Notes: generated from the letters alone by a model not told the origin. 64,000 nt of DNA from Euclidia mi (GCA_944739405.2 OX123193.2:11850331-11914330); one strand, 5' to 3'. Shown: positions 32,937 through 44,669, counted from the stretch's first letter. Program-made: numbers and translations.

Positions 32937-33182
32937 TTTTTTTTATAGTCTCACGCCTGTATTCCCAAAGGGGTAGGCAGAGGTGTAAATGTTACACCCA
33001 CATTTCGCCATGAATTTTTAGGTCCCACGTAATAGGGGGCGAGCGTTACCGGGCACAACACCATACTCCGGACTGCTACTGAGTATTCGGAAAACCCCAA
33101 TAACACTTTTGCCCGACCCGGGAATCGAACCCGGGACCTGCGATCAGCAGTCGCATGCGCTATCCACTGGACCATGGAGGCA
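32937..33182 (-). mobile_element. tRNA-derived SINE B, first head type
   Basis: Head GCCTCCATGGTCCAGTGGAT with B box GGTTCGATTCCCGGG, body and tail ending GGCGTGAGACTATAAAA. Flanks AGTCAATATAAATAT and AGTCATATCATATAAATAT look like a decayed target duplication. Confidence 0.87.
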
Positions 33183-33183
33183 G

Positions 33184-34145
33184 TCATATCATATAAATAT
33201 CTACTTATAAAAAAAGCGTACCTATCGGAAACTTTTTCCATATTTGATTAACTGATCGACACTCCATTAATAGCTGCTATGGCAAACAACAGCGTCTAAT
33301 TTTGTTATATTACTCTATTTGTCTCTTTCTATAAACGATCGTTAGACAAGGATGCAAACTACTCTTGGCTTCTTAATTACTTAGGCCACTTAATTATCGA
33401 AATAACGGAAGTAATATAAATATCTCATTCTTTCATTGTTGACGTGAATTATTAGAGAGGAGAAGCATACACTTAAGCTTGTTTATTTCTGAAGGGTCAG
33501 TGAGTTCGATGTCCACACATGTAAAAATGATGTGTGAACGCAAATGTTTACCAGCCCAGGTGTTCTTTGTGCCCGTTGGATTGGGTGGGTACTTGGGTAA
33601 TCTTCTCAAAACGAAACTATTTCGCTACCCAGTACACATATGATAGTAGGTACTTTTTTGCCAAACTGGGTTACACGATTGTGGTGATTCGTTAATTAGA
33701 CTAAGTCTGTCATTAGTGAAGGTGATGTGAGTATGATCCTCGGCATGTTTTTTTTAACAAATTGACTTGAAGAGTCTGTACAAATCGTCTCCTGCACGTC
33801 GAACGCGCTGACAAGCTGACATTCAACACAAGCATGAAGATGTACTTACATCTTATCTCGAAATGTCACCAAGTTTTACGCTACTTTGACAGATTTCTGT
33901 ACTTTCTTTATGAAAGGCTAGACTTCGATCGCATGATCTACTAGTACTACAACATCCTACTCCTACCAATGCGCATTAAGAATACTCAAGAGTCAGACAC
34001 TAAATAACGTTTTGTGGATAATACGTAGTATTTTTTTTCTTTCACGGTAGTAGAGCCTTGCTGATTTCAGCATGAATGGGAAGTACTACCCTCTCACAGA
34101 AAATCGACGTAAAGTAACAGTACCTAAACTGTTGCGTTTTGTTCG
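33184..34145. other. Mostly unique
   Basis: Nothing recognised except the ~25-bp SINE scrap near 33998-34022 (ACTAAATAACGTTTTGTGGA), related to 31340-31478. Confidence 0.35.
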
Positions 34146-34147
34146 GT

Positions 34148-34350
34148 GAGTGAGAGAGCCGGAGGCCCTATCTCCTATTACTTCTCCTTCATCCCACTCC
34201 TTATCCTATCCTTTTTCCCAATCCCAAGGGGCGGCAATGTACTTGTGACTCCTGAGGTGTTGCTTGTGTCCATGGGCGGTGGTAATTGCTTACCATCAGG
34301 CGATCTGTCTGCTCTTTTGCCGCCCATTACTATAAAAAAAATACAAAATA
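34148..34350 (+). repeat. LINE 3' UTR fragment with poly-A-like end
   Basis: CTCCTGAGGTGTTGCTTGTG, CCATGGGCGGTGGTAATTGC, TTACCATCAGGCGATCTGTC and TGCTCTTTTGCCGCCCATTA before an A-run form a familiar lepidopteran non-LTR 3' end. The coding region is absent. Confidence 0.6.
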
Positions 34351-34354
34351 TTAT

Positions 34355-34428
34355 CCTACTCTATCTGGGGATCGAACTCACAACATTCAGCGCAGTATTG
34401 AACGGCGAAGCGGCTAAGCTGACTAAGT
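34355..34428 (-). repeat. tRNA-like SINE head fragment
   Basis: On the minus strand a B-box-like GAGTTCGATCCCC follows GCCGCTTCGCCGTTCAATAC. Its body cannot be traced. Not a functional tRNA. Confidence 0.4.
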
Positions 34429-34599
34429 GACATAATCTTCATTATCTTTGTACATAAGTCTCCTAAAAACAATAATAATAGATAAAAATAAAATCCTCAA
34501 AAGGCCAGCACATGTAAAACAACTTTTTTGTTTTGTTTCATCATAATAATAATAAACATAGAGATCCAATGTCAACGGCTAGCGTGGTCGAGGAATTTG

Positions 34600-34700
34600 C
34601 ATAAGTCATCGACCGACGGCGCGGCTGATGAGCTATCAACACAATTAGTTCGTCCGATAACGGCACTCGATAACTGCCGCCGCTGATAACAAACCTCCCA
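34600..34700. promoter_or_regulatory. GATAAC-rich GC block
   Basis: Three GATAAC motifs occur within about 40 bp (34655-34690). 34675-34693 reads TGCCGCCGCTGATAACAAA, 18 of 19 bases identical to 60088-60106. No repeat homology elsewhere. GATA-type factor sites are a natural reading; function is inferred. Confidence 0.35.
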
Positions 34701-34780
34701 TGTCACCACGTTGTATGTGCAACTACTGCAGATTCAAGATTCATTTATTCAACATAATATAGAATACAGTAGTCTTAATT

Positions 34781-35052
34781 GAATTGTTAATTATCGCTTG
34801 TCTCGTGCCTCGGAGAGCACGTTAAGCCGTCGGTCCCGACTGTCATGAAGATGTTTGACAGTCGCTATAGGGCGTCAGTACCTCTAAAATAAACTAACAC
34901 TAGTCTAAACCATGGAATATCGGTATCCCTTCGGGTTGCGGAGGTCAGACAGGCAGTCGCTCCGTGAAAAGCTAATATTCATCCAAATCCGGTTAGACTA
35001 GAAAGCGGACCCCAGGTTGAGACTGGGATAACGCTAGGAGGATGATGATAGA
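34781..35052 (+). mobile_element. 5'-truncated C1 SINE
   Basis: Starts inside the linker (TTGTTAATTATCGCTTGTCT), then core CACGTTAAGCCGTCGGTCCC, body GGTTGCGGAGGTCAGACAGG and tail GGATGATGATGA. An 18-bp flanking duplication with 3 mismatches (left ending at about 34779, right from about 35053) shows it inserted in truncated form. Confidence 0.85.
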
Positions 35053-35100
35053 GTACAATGGTCTTAATCTATGTTGGTATCATCAAACAATGTAAATCTT

Positions 35101-35313
35101 TCTATATATAAAATCTTTGCGTTACTGACTGACTGACAGGCAAGCTACAATGTACCGCCGAAACTACTGGACGCAGGAAGGTGAAATTTTGCACGTATGT
35201 TCCTTGGAGACAGCAGGGATTCACTAAGAAAGGATTTCCAGAAATTCAAACGGGTTCGGGAAGAAATGGTTAAACTAAGAAAGAGTGCGGGCGTGGCTGC
35301 GAGCATCCTCTAG
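35101..35313 (+). mobile_element. Non-autonomous Helitron, diverged
   Basis: 213 bp starting TCTATATATAAAATC and ending CATCCTCTAG|T. Internal substitutions are numerous, so it is older than the 207-bp copies. The base before TC is T, not A. Confidence 0.75.
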
Positions 35314-35329
35314 TTCTACATAAAAAAGA

Positions 35330-35645
35330 GTACAATATACATGTGTCAAAATCTATACATCTATACATATTAATAATATTAGAGTGTCTATTTGTAATAT
35401 TAAAATAACCGTTTGTTACTAAATGCATATGGATGTATACACGGTACATATACCGAAATGACATTCTTTACAATTTTTGTCTGTCTGTTTGATCTCGCTA
35501 ATCTCTGGAACGGCTGAACCGATTTTGACGGGACCTTCACTGGCGGATAACTGATGAACCAAGGAGTAACTTAGGCTATTAAAATTAACCGGGTACGCGA
35601 AGTAGTTCCCTCAGGACGCGGGTAAAACCGCGGGAAACAGCTAGT
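35330..35645 (-). repeat. ~320-bp dispersed repeat (E family)
   Basis: The minus strand begins AGCTGTTTCCCGCGGTTTTA and runs through GGGAACTACTTCGCGTACCC, AAATCGGTTCAGCCGTTCCA, a CAGACAGAC block and ACCGTGTATACATCCATATG to an ATAGATGTATAGAT-like end. The plus-strand copy at 63618-63945 matches it collinearly over the whole length. Confidence 0.75.
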
Positions 35646-35897
35646 TATTGATAAAATTGTCTGATGAGAACTTGACGGATGATTTGTTGAGATAAGAGAC
35701 TTTATAAATGCATATGAGGATGGATAAATGTATGGGTATTTGTTAGGTATTCTTTTACGGAAAGCTTCATTCAGTAGATATGAATTTTGATTTAACTCTG
35801 CAGTAATATAGCTTCAGAATAGGATATGGACGAATAGCATATATTATAATATACAGTAGATACAATCGTACAACTGTGTAGCTTTGCATGTTTAGTA

Positions 35898-36012
35898 AGA
35901 AGGCTCAAGAAATGCTGGCTTGACGTCGTGAGAGATAATATGTGTGCCAATGGGCTTACAACTATTGATGACGAAAGCCGGGCAATGAAGAGACGTTGTA
36001 ACAGGAAAGCGA
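35898..36012 (+). pseudogene. LINE C-terminal fragment
   Basis: Encodes RRLKKCWLDVVRDNMCANGL followed by TTIDDESRAMKRRCNRKA. This fits the RPK.RWLD.V..DM...GL......R..WRR...KAD pattern at the C-terminus of many insect non-LTR polyproteins. It is a short 5'-truncated scrap without start or functional domain. Confidence 0.6.
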
Positions 36013-36319
36013 AACGCGGCTCCAGAGGCGAGGGAGTCTTTGATCGTAACAGGGACTACGCCAGGATATAACCTCGCTCTCTATATCGCGGGACCTGACG
36101 CATCACAATAGCTGTAGCAGAAGGAGCTAGACCCGCCTATACGTTTGTTAAAGGGGGATTCTTGAACGTACATTGTGCAGGCGTGATTCAGAATGATATC
36201 TATGTCGCTGTGATCACCACCAGAAGAACGGTTTAAATCTCTTGTCGCAGATGAGCTTACGAACATTCAATCAATGGAACCAAAAACACCCAGACCCACG
36301 ACAACAATTTTAGATTTAT

Positions 36320-36570
36320 TTATTTTATTTATAGACTCACACCTGTATATAGGCAGAGGTGTAATATTACACCCACATTTCGCCATTAATTTTTAGGTCC
36401 CACGTAATAGCGGGCGAGCCTATTGCCGTTACCGGGCACATTACCAGACTTTGAGCTGCTACTGACAATTTCCTAACGGAAAAACCCAATAACACTTTGC
36501 CTGACCCGGGAATCGAACCTGAGACCTTCCAATCCCACGCGCACATTTATGCCGCGAAGCCAACGAGGCA
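36320..36570 (-). mobile_element. tRNA-derived SINE B, second head type
   Basis: Head TGCCTCGTTGGCTTCGCGGC, B box GGTTCGATTCCCGGG, body and a tail that has lost the CCCCTTCGGGG segment. TTTTAGAT occurs on both flanks. Confidence 0.85.
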
Positions 36571-36676
36571 GTCATTTTTTTTAGATGTCAAGTCCTATAA
36601 TGTCGAGCCCACGATACACGGCGCAGTGCAAAGAAGCTAGGCGACCGCTTAAACCTGTATTATTTACCATAACTAT

Positions 36677-36870
36677 AACTTATCATCACTAGTGGTATCC
36701 CAGTTGCATCCAAGATTTTCCACCTTGGAGCCTTGGTTATTTTTGACCCGGGGTCCGCTTACTGGTCTGACCAGATTTGATTGCAGAATAGCTTTTCACA
36801 GAGACCGCCGTCTGACCGCCACAACTTATAGGGTAGCGATATTCCGGCTTTAGAACAGATGAGCATAACT
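36677..36870 (-). repeat. C1 SINE body fragment
   Basis: Reversed C1 landmarks: AGTGGTATCCCAGTTGCATC, GACCCGGGGTCCGCTTACTG, TCTGACCGCCACAACTTATA. The head and core are missing. Confidence 0.65.
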
Positions 36871-36924
36871 GTTAAACTTTTACCCAAGAATTCGAGAGAA
36901 AGCATTGTCGTCGTATATAGCATA

Positions 36925-37075
36925 GAGTGCAGTGCAGAGGCGGTGTCGGCGGGTTTTTACGTAACGTCGGCGACGAGACGGCGGCCGGCAGCCGGCAGGC
37001 GCGGGGGCCGGCGTCTAAATTATCACGAGGCTCGCGAGGCAGCGCCGGATGGCGACGCGCGACGCCACTGAGAAC
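36925..37075. other. CpG-rich block
   Basis: GCGGCCGGCAGCCGGCAGGC and neighbours, strongly CG-rich, with short open frames in two frames that match nothing I know. No repeat signature. Confidence 0.25.
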
Positions 37076-38484
37076 GAACCGTACATTTACATTTACGCGT
37101 TATAAGCTCCGCTCACATCTACACTGCTAGTACACACGCTAGTATTTGCTGGCCTGTGTAGCCATAGTTGTCCGTCAGTAAATAGATCAACTTATACTGG
37201 TAAAGTGTAACGTGGTGAGCGCTGGCAGTGTTGTTTCTAATGAATTGAAGGCTACTGCTACACTGTCAACTCACACGGGATTGACGAACATAGGTACCTT
37301 TTCTGTTGCTTATTGGCATTAGAGTAGGTAGGTCTACGTGTTGGACAAAGTGCGAGCTAGTTCTATACTTTACAACTTCACAGCTCTACTTTGAACGAAC
37401 GAAACGAAAACGAGAAGAGAAATAATCAGACCCTAATAGGTATATGTATTTTGTATAATTCAAACGTTCCAACTTTAATCAAGTCCCAGACCAAGATCTT
37501 GCAAGCTTACTTATCTAACACAACTTCACAAGTCACATGTGAGCGACGCTTTACCGCCGTCCGCCTCAGCGCCGCCATTAGCGCGACACAGATACGTGCT
37601 TGTGTGCTATAACTTGAAGGGGCACGGCCGCGAAAATTGCTGCCATCAATCGTCGCGCGACACGCCGCGATCGGTATTCATGCGTAGGGCGAATATATTC
37701 TCTGAAGTTCGCGCGCGTTATGTGCGCGACGTGTGCGAATATCAGCGCGACCTTGTAGGGAACCCTGCAGATGTTTCGCTTAAGCATGCTTTTCGAAGTT
37801 TTGGGAGTCGGTATTGATGATATGAAAATGTAAGCCGAAGAGCTCATAGGTACAGGACAGTAGCATAAAATGTCTGTAAGCTCATATGAATAAGACAATC
37901 GTAGAAAATTCTGATCCAATTTTGAAGAAAATACTCTCACTTCCTTCAGCTTTCTGGCTGATACGTAAGTGAAAGTACGAATGGATTAGGACACAAGTTA
38001 TTTAGTACAGTTATCGCAAAACGGAGCATTTTAATAAATGTACAGTCCTCTGTACTTTTATAATGAATTAATAATGGCGACTCATCAACGCTTTTGACAG
38101 GTGATATAGGTACAAAGATACCGACTTATCGAGCGGTTAGCCGGTTATCCAACGCTTTGCCCGTATTACACGACAACCTGGACTATTAATTATTTTTAAA
38201 AATAATTTGCTGTTTTAGAATATTAAAACATATTTCTCAAAACTTATAACATCCAAACAATGCCATATCATAAACATTACAAAAACCATTACAAACAAAA
38301 ACCCAATCTAGTAATCACCGTGTCTGTTCAAACTGGCAACCCGAGACAAAACCGTTGAACATTATAAAGTATAACAGATCACAATATCGTCTTATGTTTA
38401 ACAATACAATTCTGCGAACGAAGCCGCGGTCCGCGCACGCAGGTACCAACTTACGCCGCAACAACTCTTTACAAGCGCAAAAAA
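37076..38484. other. Repeat-poor sequence
   Basis: Overlapping open frames on both strands at 37539-37940 (up to 120 codons) are mutually exclusive shadows of a GC-moderate block, and none is recognisable. No repeats were found. Confidence 0.3.
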
Positions 38485-38486
38485 TA

Positions 38487-38959
38487 GGCTCAATTCACAC
38501 AAAGACTAGCGACCGACGACGCGGCGGCGCGGCGCAACGACAGGCCACAATTTTAAACCTTATCTTCAATGCCAAGTGCATATCATGCCTTGTGTGACAG
38601 TGACAACCACTGACGCCCGTAGTCTGATTTCGATTACTCAAGCGATATACACTTTGGACACGTCTTTGTCTCTAACATACAGTCATAATATATGTAGGTT
38701 AGGTAATACCCGCGGGTCAGTGAGAAAGTATCGTTTCATATAGTGTGTATACTTATTCTGATATGCGGGTCCGGGTTAGTCAGCTGGTACTCTACATTAA
38801 CAAGTACAGTTTACGTGATATTGGCTCGCATTTAGTGACAAAACAACAGGGTTACAGGAAAAGTGACCTTTCATGCATAAAAATAAAGTTCAAAACTGTT
38901 TATCACTAAAATTGCTCGCGGCTGCACTTTTGGTCGCAGCATTCTGTGTGAATTGATCC
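38487..38959. mobile_element. MITE with TA duplication
   Basis: 473 bp with inverted ends GG(C/A)TCAATTCACACA(A/G)A and subterminal GCGACC on each side. TA lies at 38485-38486 and 38960-38961. The left subterminal region is CpG-rich (GACGCGGCGGCGCGGCGC). A TA target suggests a Tc1/mariner-related origin. Non-coding. Confidence 0.7.
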
Positions 38960-38961
38960 TA

Positions 38962-40255
38962 ACCCGCGTTATTAGTCGCGGGGTGCCAGCTGCGCTTTGT
39001 TTCGCGGGGACTACCTGCTCTCATTATGTACCACTACCTGCGGACCCTCATGCCGCGGTACCACTCGCGAAGTAAATGTTCTTACTTCTAGTACACCCCG
39101 TTTCCGCTGACAAGTAATCGATTTTATGGCAAAGGAATCCGGTCGCCGGTGGTCGCGTTTGATGAGTCATACGTAGATTGTGTATACTCGTTATGTAATA
39201 TAGTGTCGCGCTTACAATCTATAGTACTAATGCAACTAAGTGTAGGTGTGTAATACACCTCTATCTACCCCTTTGTGGATAAAGCCGTGAAGTTATGTTA
39301 TGTAACGTGTAAGCTAAACTTTTTATGACTTTCATGCTTGCGCTCATCCCAGGCAGTAGGTATTAATTCATGTAAATATTTAAAACCGGTTAGACGCTTC
39401 AACAGGCATACTCAATTTAATTAAAAACGTTTTGACATCACACTAAATATTAACTCAATATTTGTGATTAACAATTTCTACAGAAACTATTTCTAACAGA
39501 CCGATTTATTAAGGAAGTTTATAAACTATCTAATATAACGGCACGACCCTTAGGAACCGCGGGATCACAGATAGTGCTAAGTAGAATATAAAGGGTTGAG
39601 CGTATACGTCTCGGATACATATTTCGCCATGCATATCTATGTAGAGTTCTGTCGTGTTATGGGTTCAAACCCTACACGGGGCGCGATCACCAATTATTCC
39701 GGATCAGAGTGTTTTTTTGTATAAGATGGTTCAATGTTTGTAGAATCCTTTACGAAATAGGCTCAATGCCTTTCACAGTGAAGTCAAATAAAACTATCAG
39801 TAAGTTTCACATTCATAGAATACAAGCATAGAAGTAAACTTAGGAAATAACCTTAAGAAAAACCTTCAGAGAAAATGTTGTAGAACCTTAATCGTAGAAC
39901 ACTAAAGTCAAAACGAATTTGACCTAATTGAAATACATTAACTTTCAATTTGTTCTTATATTTACAAGCTTAGGTGTAGTACTAATTGGATAAGACTAAA
40001 GTCAAAGCGAATTTCACCTAATTGAAATACAATAACTTTGAATTTGTTCTCATATTTACAAGTTTAGTTGTAGTAATTGTGTGAGGTCGTAGTGAGTGAC
40101 AGTGCGAGAGGTGATGTCGTGAACACGCTCGGCGCGCGTTTCGTTCTCTCCGATTGGACACGCACGCAGTCGGCGCCGGCGGCTTAAAACGTTCAGATAA
40201 GTTTAAATACATAATATAACGTAATGTATAGAATGTAGGTATTATATTCGAGACC
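38962..40255. other. Mostly unique; small SINE scraps
   Basis: 39240-39303 is a SINE B tail of GTTATG type (CACCTCTATCTACCCCTTTG). 39478-39570 weakly matches the repeat at 54655. 39612-39715 has a B-box-like GGGTTCAAACCC and may be a tRNA-like SINE head. A 60-bp segment near 39900-39955 recurs at about 39990-40060 (AATTTGACCTAATTGAAATA against AATTTCACCTAATTGAAATA). Confidence 0.4.
39901..40062 (+). repeat. Local direct duplication of ~60 bp
   Basis: ACTAAAGTCAAAACGAATTT at 39901 reappears as ACTAAAGTCAAAGCGAATTT at about 39993. Both are followed by CACCTAATTG-like sequence and TTTACAAG(C/T)TTAG. Confidence 0.7.
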
Positions 40256-40261
40256 TAATAT

Positions 40262-40383
40262 TCTGGCAAACCTGGTTAGGACAGTAAGTGGACTCCGCGT
40301 CCTAAAAGTTGGTTAGACCAGTAAGCGGAACCCGGGTTCTAAAGGTCTCAGATGCAGCCGGGTTAACGCTAGGATGATGATGA
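40262..40383 (+). repeat. C1 SINE 3' fragment with internal duplication
   Basis: The GGTTAGACCAGTAAGCGGA segment occurs twice in tandem (about 40273 and 40310) before GGGTTAACGCTAGGATGATG. It is the C1 3' end with one block duplicated. Confidence 0.6.
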
Positions 40384-40581
40384 CCACGATGCTTTTCGAG
40401 AGCGAATGACATAGTTTTGGAATAAGTAAGATTTGGTTAGGTTCTCAGTTCGATCCTGGGAGCTTTATTTACAGCTTTACAAACGTCATTTCTCATCTCT
40501 TCATCGCTTCCTTACTTAAGAAACATATTGGTCATAGACTCCATACAATACATAATATAATATATATAATATAATATTCTA

Positions 40582-40813
40582 CCACATACACACATCACCA
40601 TCTAGTCCCAAGCTAAGCAGAGCTTGTGTTATGGGTACTAGATAATGGATATACATACATATATACTTTTTTTTTGTAAAAACATACATATTATACATAG
40701 AAACAGCCAGACCAAGACAAACATCCATGTTCATGCACACAAATATTTGACTTGAGCGGGAATCGAACCCGCGACCTTCGGCGTAGCAGTCGCTTACACT
40801 CATCCAGACATCC
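40582..40813 (-). mobile_element. tRNA-like SINE (H family)
   Basis: On the minus strand: ATGGATGTCTGGATGAGTGT, a B box GGGTTCGATTCCC, then CATGAACATGGATGTTTGTC, a TATG/T-rich middle and CACAAGCTCTGCTTAGCTTG. Part of the 3' block recurs near 61618-61640. It differs from the B and C families. Confidence 0.6.
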
Positions 40814-40963
40814 ATAAATAGATCAAAAATTGATTGACTCTACTACTCTTGGAGAGTGCCGTTTGCGCGTTGCATGAACCCACACCCTCGTCACATATTT
40901 GTGCTTGAATAGTCTAAACAGTGGACATGGTAAGGTGTATGCGACTCTACCATCTCTCTAGGA

Positions 40964-41140
40964 CAGTGGTTCTCAAACTTTTTTAGGGATGGAACCCTTT
41001 TGGGTAACCAAAAATTTTGCGGAGCCCTAAAATAAAACAAAACCGAGTCCTATGTGCAATTTAACACCATTTATTTTACTAACATACACCTTCGTGGAGC
41101 CCCTAGAAATGCTGCATGGAGCACACTTTGAAAATAACTG
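40964..41140. mobile_element. hAT-type MITE, small
   Basis: 177 bp with ends CAGTGGTTCTCAAACTTTTT and, reversed, CAGTTATTTTCAAAGTG. 8-bp flanks CTCTAGGA (40956-40963) and GTCTAGAA (41141-41148) match at 6 of 8. CAGTGGTTCTCAAACTT is a widespread hAT terminus in animals. Confidence 0.75.
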
Positions 41141-42641
41141 GTCTAGAAGATAATCTGATTTTGCCGTCACTTTTTGTGCTTGGGTAGTCTAAACAGTGCC
41201 CGTCGTGAGGTGTGTGCGATCGCATTGGATTCGTTCAGTTGCCATTCGCCACGCACGCAGCCGCGGCCGCGCACCGGCCTACGGGCATCTGCTTGCGTCG
41301 CTTCGCAATCATCGAGACACGTTTAAGTGTAGCTTAACGATAATATATGGCGTTAATATAGCACTGGGTTGTTTCCTCACCTGTCTATGGTATAGATCAC
41401 TGAGCAAATTAGCTTTTGTCTTAAATCTTAAGTAGAGGTGGGTGTATTTGATAGTTTTACGTCTGCAGCTTCCCTAATACAGATTTATTTTTAAAATTAC
41501 TGCCGCACTATGCTTTAATCCTGTATCACGGGAGGCTTTACAAATGTATAACCAACTGAGACACCGTCCCTGATTGACTCTACTAACTCTCTTGGACTCT
41601 ACTTTGACTTCTCTTTCACTGTGCTTAAGTCAAATGGAGCAACTTTCTGACTACATGAGCTGCGTTTGGCATACATATTCTGTGTATGATATTTTACAGA
41701 AAATCTAAAACATCTGATGGAGTCCTCGTATTTCGCATGACGTCTTACAAGGCTTTCAACAGTTAGCTATAATTAAGTCATAATAATTGTGCAACATACT
41801 TTCAATTCAATCCACTGACCCAGTAGGCATTCCTTTACCGCAGCTACATTTATAACATAATGCCAATATTTTTTTACTTACATCTGTCAATAATTGATTC
41901 ATTTGATTAATCTTAGAACCGTTAAGGTTAATTACACGAAGATTAACATCCATTTTATTGGTCTATTCAATCAATTTAAAAAACTTTCTACCATGGAATG
42001 TAGAGTACTTATATGATCTGTGGTTCCTACCGACTCGATAAGACAGTTTGGACAGCTCTCGAAGGCAAACAACGTGACATAATTGTCAACAAAAACATAG
42101 AATAACATTAAACGTGCTCCCCTAACGCGCGTTGCGCTCACGCGGGAGCTTTCACACAGAACGAGACCATAGAGTGTAGAGGGGGGTCGAATACCGCGAA
42201 CGTGTATTCATTGTCGCGCTTTCCGGGAAAAGATGGCCGTCCGCGATTACACCATCGACCCGCGTCCGTCCGTCCGCGCGTCCGCCCGTAGTAAATCATT
42301 ATCTCGGTAAAAACTAATTGAAAGGGACTCCGAGCCCGCCTTTGTTGTTACTTATTACGAGCCGCGATTTTGTGAGAAACGCATAAACAATCCTCATTTG
42401 GGTTTTTACTGACATTCCCCGAATGTAAAAGCCAAGGCGAGTGTTTTATTCTGACGCGGCTTTAACTGCTTAGTTAAATGCTTAATTACTTTATAACATT
42501 ACTGCAATGCGTACATTGAGAACGGTTAATACTTCACCTCCTTTGAGCTCAGTACAATTAGAAACAAAAACCATCCAAGCTTCGCGATAGTTTCTTTAAT
42601 CCTCGCTTAGTTTTAACTCTAAGATTACTTTTTATTACTGT

Positions 42642-42671
42642 GGAGGTAAAAGCTTACTAGCTTTTACCTCC
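42642..42671 (+). other. Perfect 13-bp hairpin
   Basis: GGAGGTAAAAGCT, loop TACT, AGCTTTTACCTCC. Not part of a recognised repeat. Confidence 0.5.
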
Positions 42672-44616
42672 TATCCCTTTAATATGCCAAAGTGTTTCAA
42701 TAATGTCTGTCAGAAGATTGGGCTTGATTGTTTGACATTCATATGTCGCCAGATGTTTTGGTCCGAACTTCACATCCGCCGCTATTACAACCGCTTTAAC
42801 CGACAAACCTTACATGAAACATTTTTAGAATAAGAATATCAACGACGGACTGACGACCATAATTGATTGAAGAACTTAATAAACAATTAACGCACACACA
42901 ATAACATTAGGCGGAAGTTGCGCACGCGCTGATGTCGAAAACAAACTCTAAATCTAAATCCTTTACAATACGAAATTAACTTTAAATAGGTAGGTACTCT
43001 TTTCTTCATTTAGGTTACCTACATACACACTACACAGTCCTAGAAACAAAGCGAAATTTCTGTTTCCCAAAGCCGGCTGTCCAAAATCTGCATCGGTAAA
43101 TCATTTAATCTCTTTATCTATTAAGATAAGCTCAAATATGACTTAAATAAGTCCTGGAATGTATTCAAACAATAGACATTGTTAGTAGCAAGCAGCAAGA
43201 GGTAGTTGGCATTCCCGATGTGTCAGTTTTACCTCATACGGTCGAAGAATGCAATATAACTACATAATAAATGTCACTACAAAATACAAAATCATTGCAA
43301 AACAAATTCTGTGTTTCTAACTGTAATTATCATCACACGTAAATGAAGTATCTTTTGTGTAAGCAGAGTTCTCTAATAGGTTGTGCTCAGGTACCTGAAA
43401 GACCGGTAACTATAAATTATTGTAAGGTATATACCTATCAATACTTCCGCAAAATAATTGAAAAAGGTTAAAACTTTATGCACTGTACAACACAAGAAGT
43501 TTTGTTTAAAAGATGATTCACTTTTACTCTCTACGAAAAATATTAATGGGTATGTTTTAAATGCATAGTATAAAGGTACAGCATTTTCAATACTCGATAG
43601 CGTAGTCCATATAAAGTCAAAGGAAAGCTGCTGTTATCAAGAAAGACGTAGTATAAATACTAACCATGTGTTCAAAACATCACAATTAGTTTGATTCGCA
43701 CTACAAAAATCCCAATTATCACGACGGACGAATCGCACGATATAAATACATTTATAAATATTACTTCCGAGGGACGGCCTTTCGCAAAGGAGCGTCATTT
43801 AAAAAGATTAAAACCCGTTAAAGAATGTAAGCAATCAACCCGCAATTTTCAAATCAATTCACATTGAAGTTTTGATGAAGTGACCATAAAACGCAATCAG
43901 TATTAGAACCTAAAGACTGCCAAGAATTGTAAACGTAAAATGCCGATAACATCAATAAATTAATGCACATTTTAAGTCTGGTTTGCAAAAAGGGATGTCC
44001 AGTTAAAGAGCTGACCTAAGTGGAATATTTAGAGCAATTACTAACTAGCACAAGAAAGTTTACAAACACATTACAATATTCCTATGGAAGTTTATTTTAA
44101 AGTTTTTACATACCTACTTCATAAATCATAGAAAACGCTTTTTTATTTAAAAAAATATTCAGATAAGATTGTGCATCCAATCTATCACACTTAGGCATTC
44201 GGTTCACAGTCATAAATAAACGGTCAGCCACAGACCAAAGTTGCACCGTTCGAAGCAAAATTTTTGGAGACTTGCAAGTGCCGCTAGCAGCCCTACATGC
44301 AATTCAGGACTAAATAACTAATAAAACGCATGCCAGCACATATATTTTGAACAACAACTTAATAATTCTGAGCTGTCATTTTGTGTGCAGCAAGTGTTGA
44401 ATGCTTGCGACAAATCAGGTTTAAGTCATATTATGTACCTTGATCGCGGGCGATAACGCACTGAGATTATTATCACGTATTATAAACAACTTATTTACCT
44501 TGTACTGGACACTTGCGAGGATAGTGAGTCTGCTAAACGCCGCCTGTCGCTTGGTCTATTAAATATTAACCAACTAGTCTCTGTGGTGATAGGTAACAGG
44601 TAACAACATTTCTAGG

Positions 44617-44669
44617 TGCAATATGTAGAGTCCCTTAACTCAGAATGTTGAGGAACTCTACATATAGCA
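44617..44669 (+). other. Pre-miRNA-like imperfect hairpin
   Basis: Arms 44617-44635 and 44651-44669 pair at 17 of 19 positions around a 15-nt loop. The left arm reads TGCAATATGTAGAGTCCCT. Mismatched arms with a modest loop resemble a short microRNA precursor. It is in the repeat-poor region and is not a known miRNA that I recognise. A small MITE remnant is the main alternative. Confidence 0.35.

Noticed and set aside
37539..37940. Overlapping open frames on both strands as a candidate gene.
   Set aside because: The frames are mutually exclusive, lack recognisable domains and lie in GC-moderate DNA where stops are rarer.
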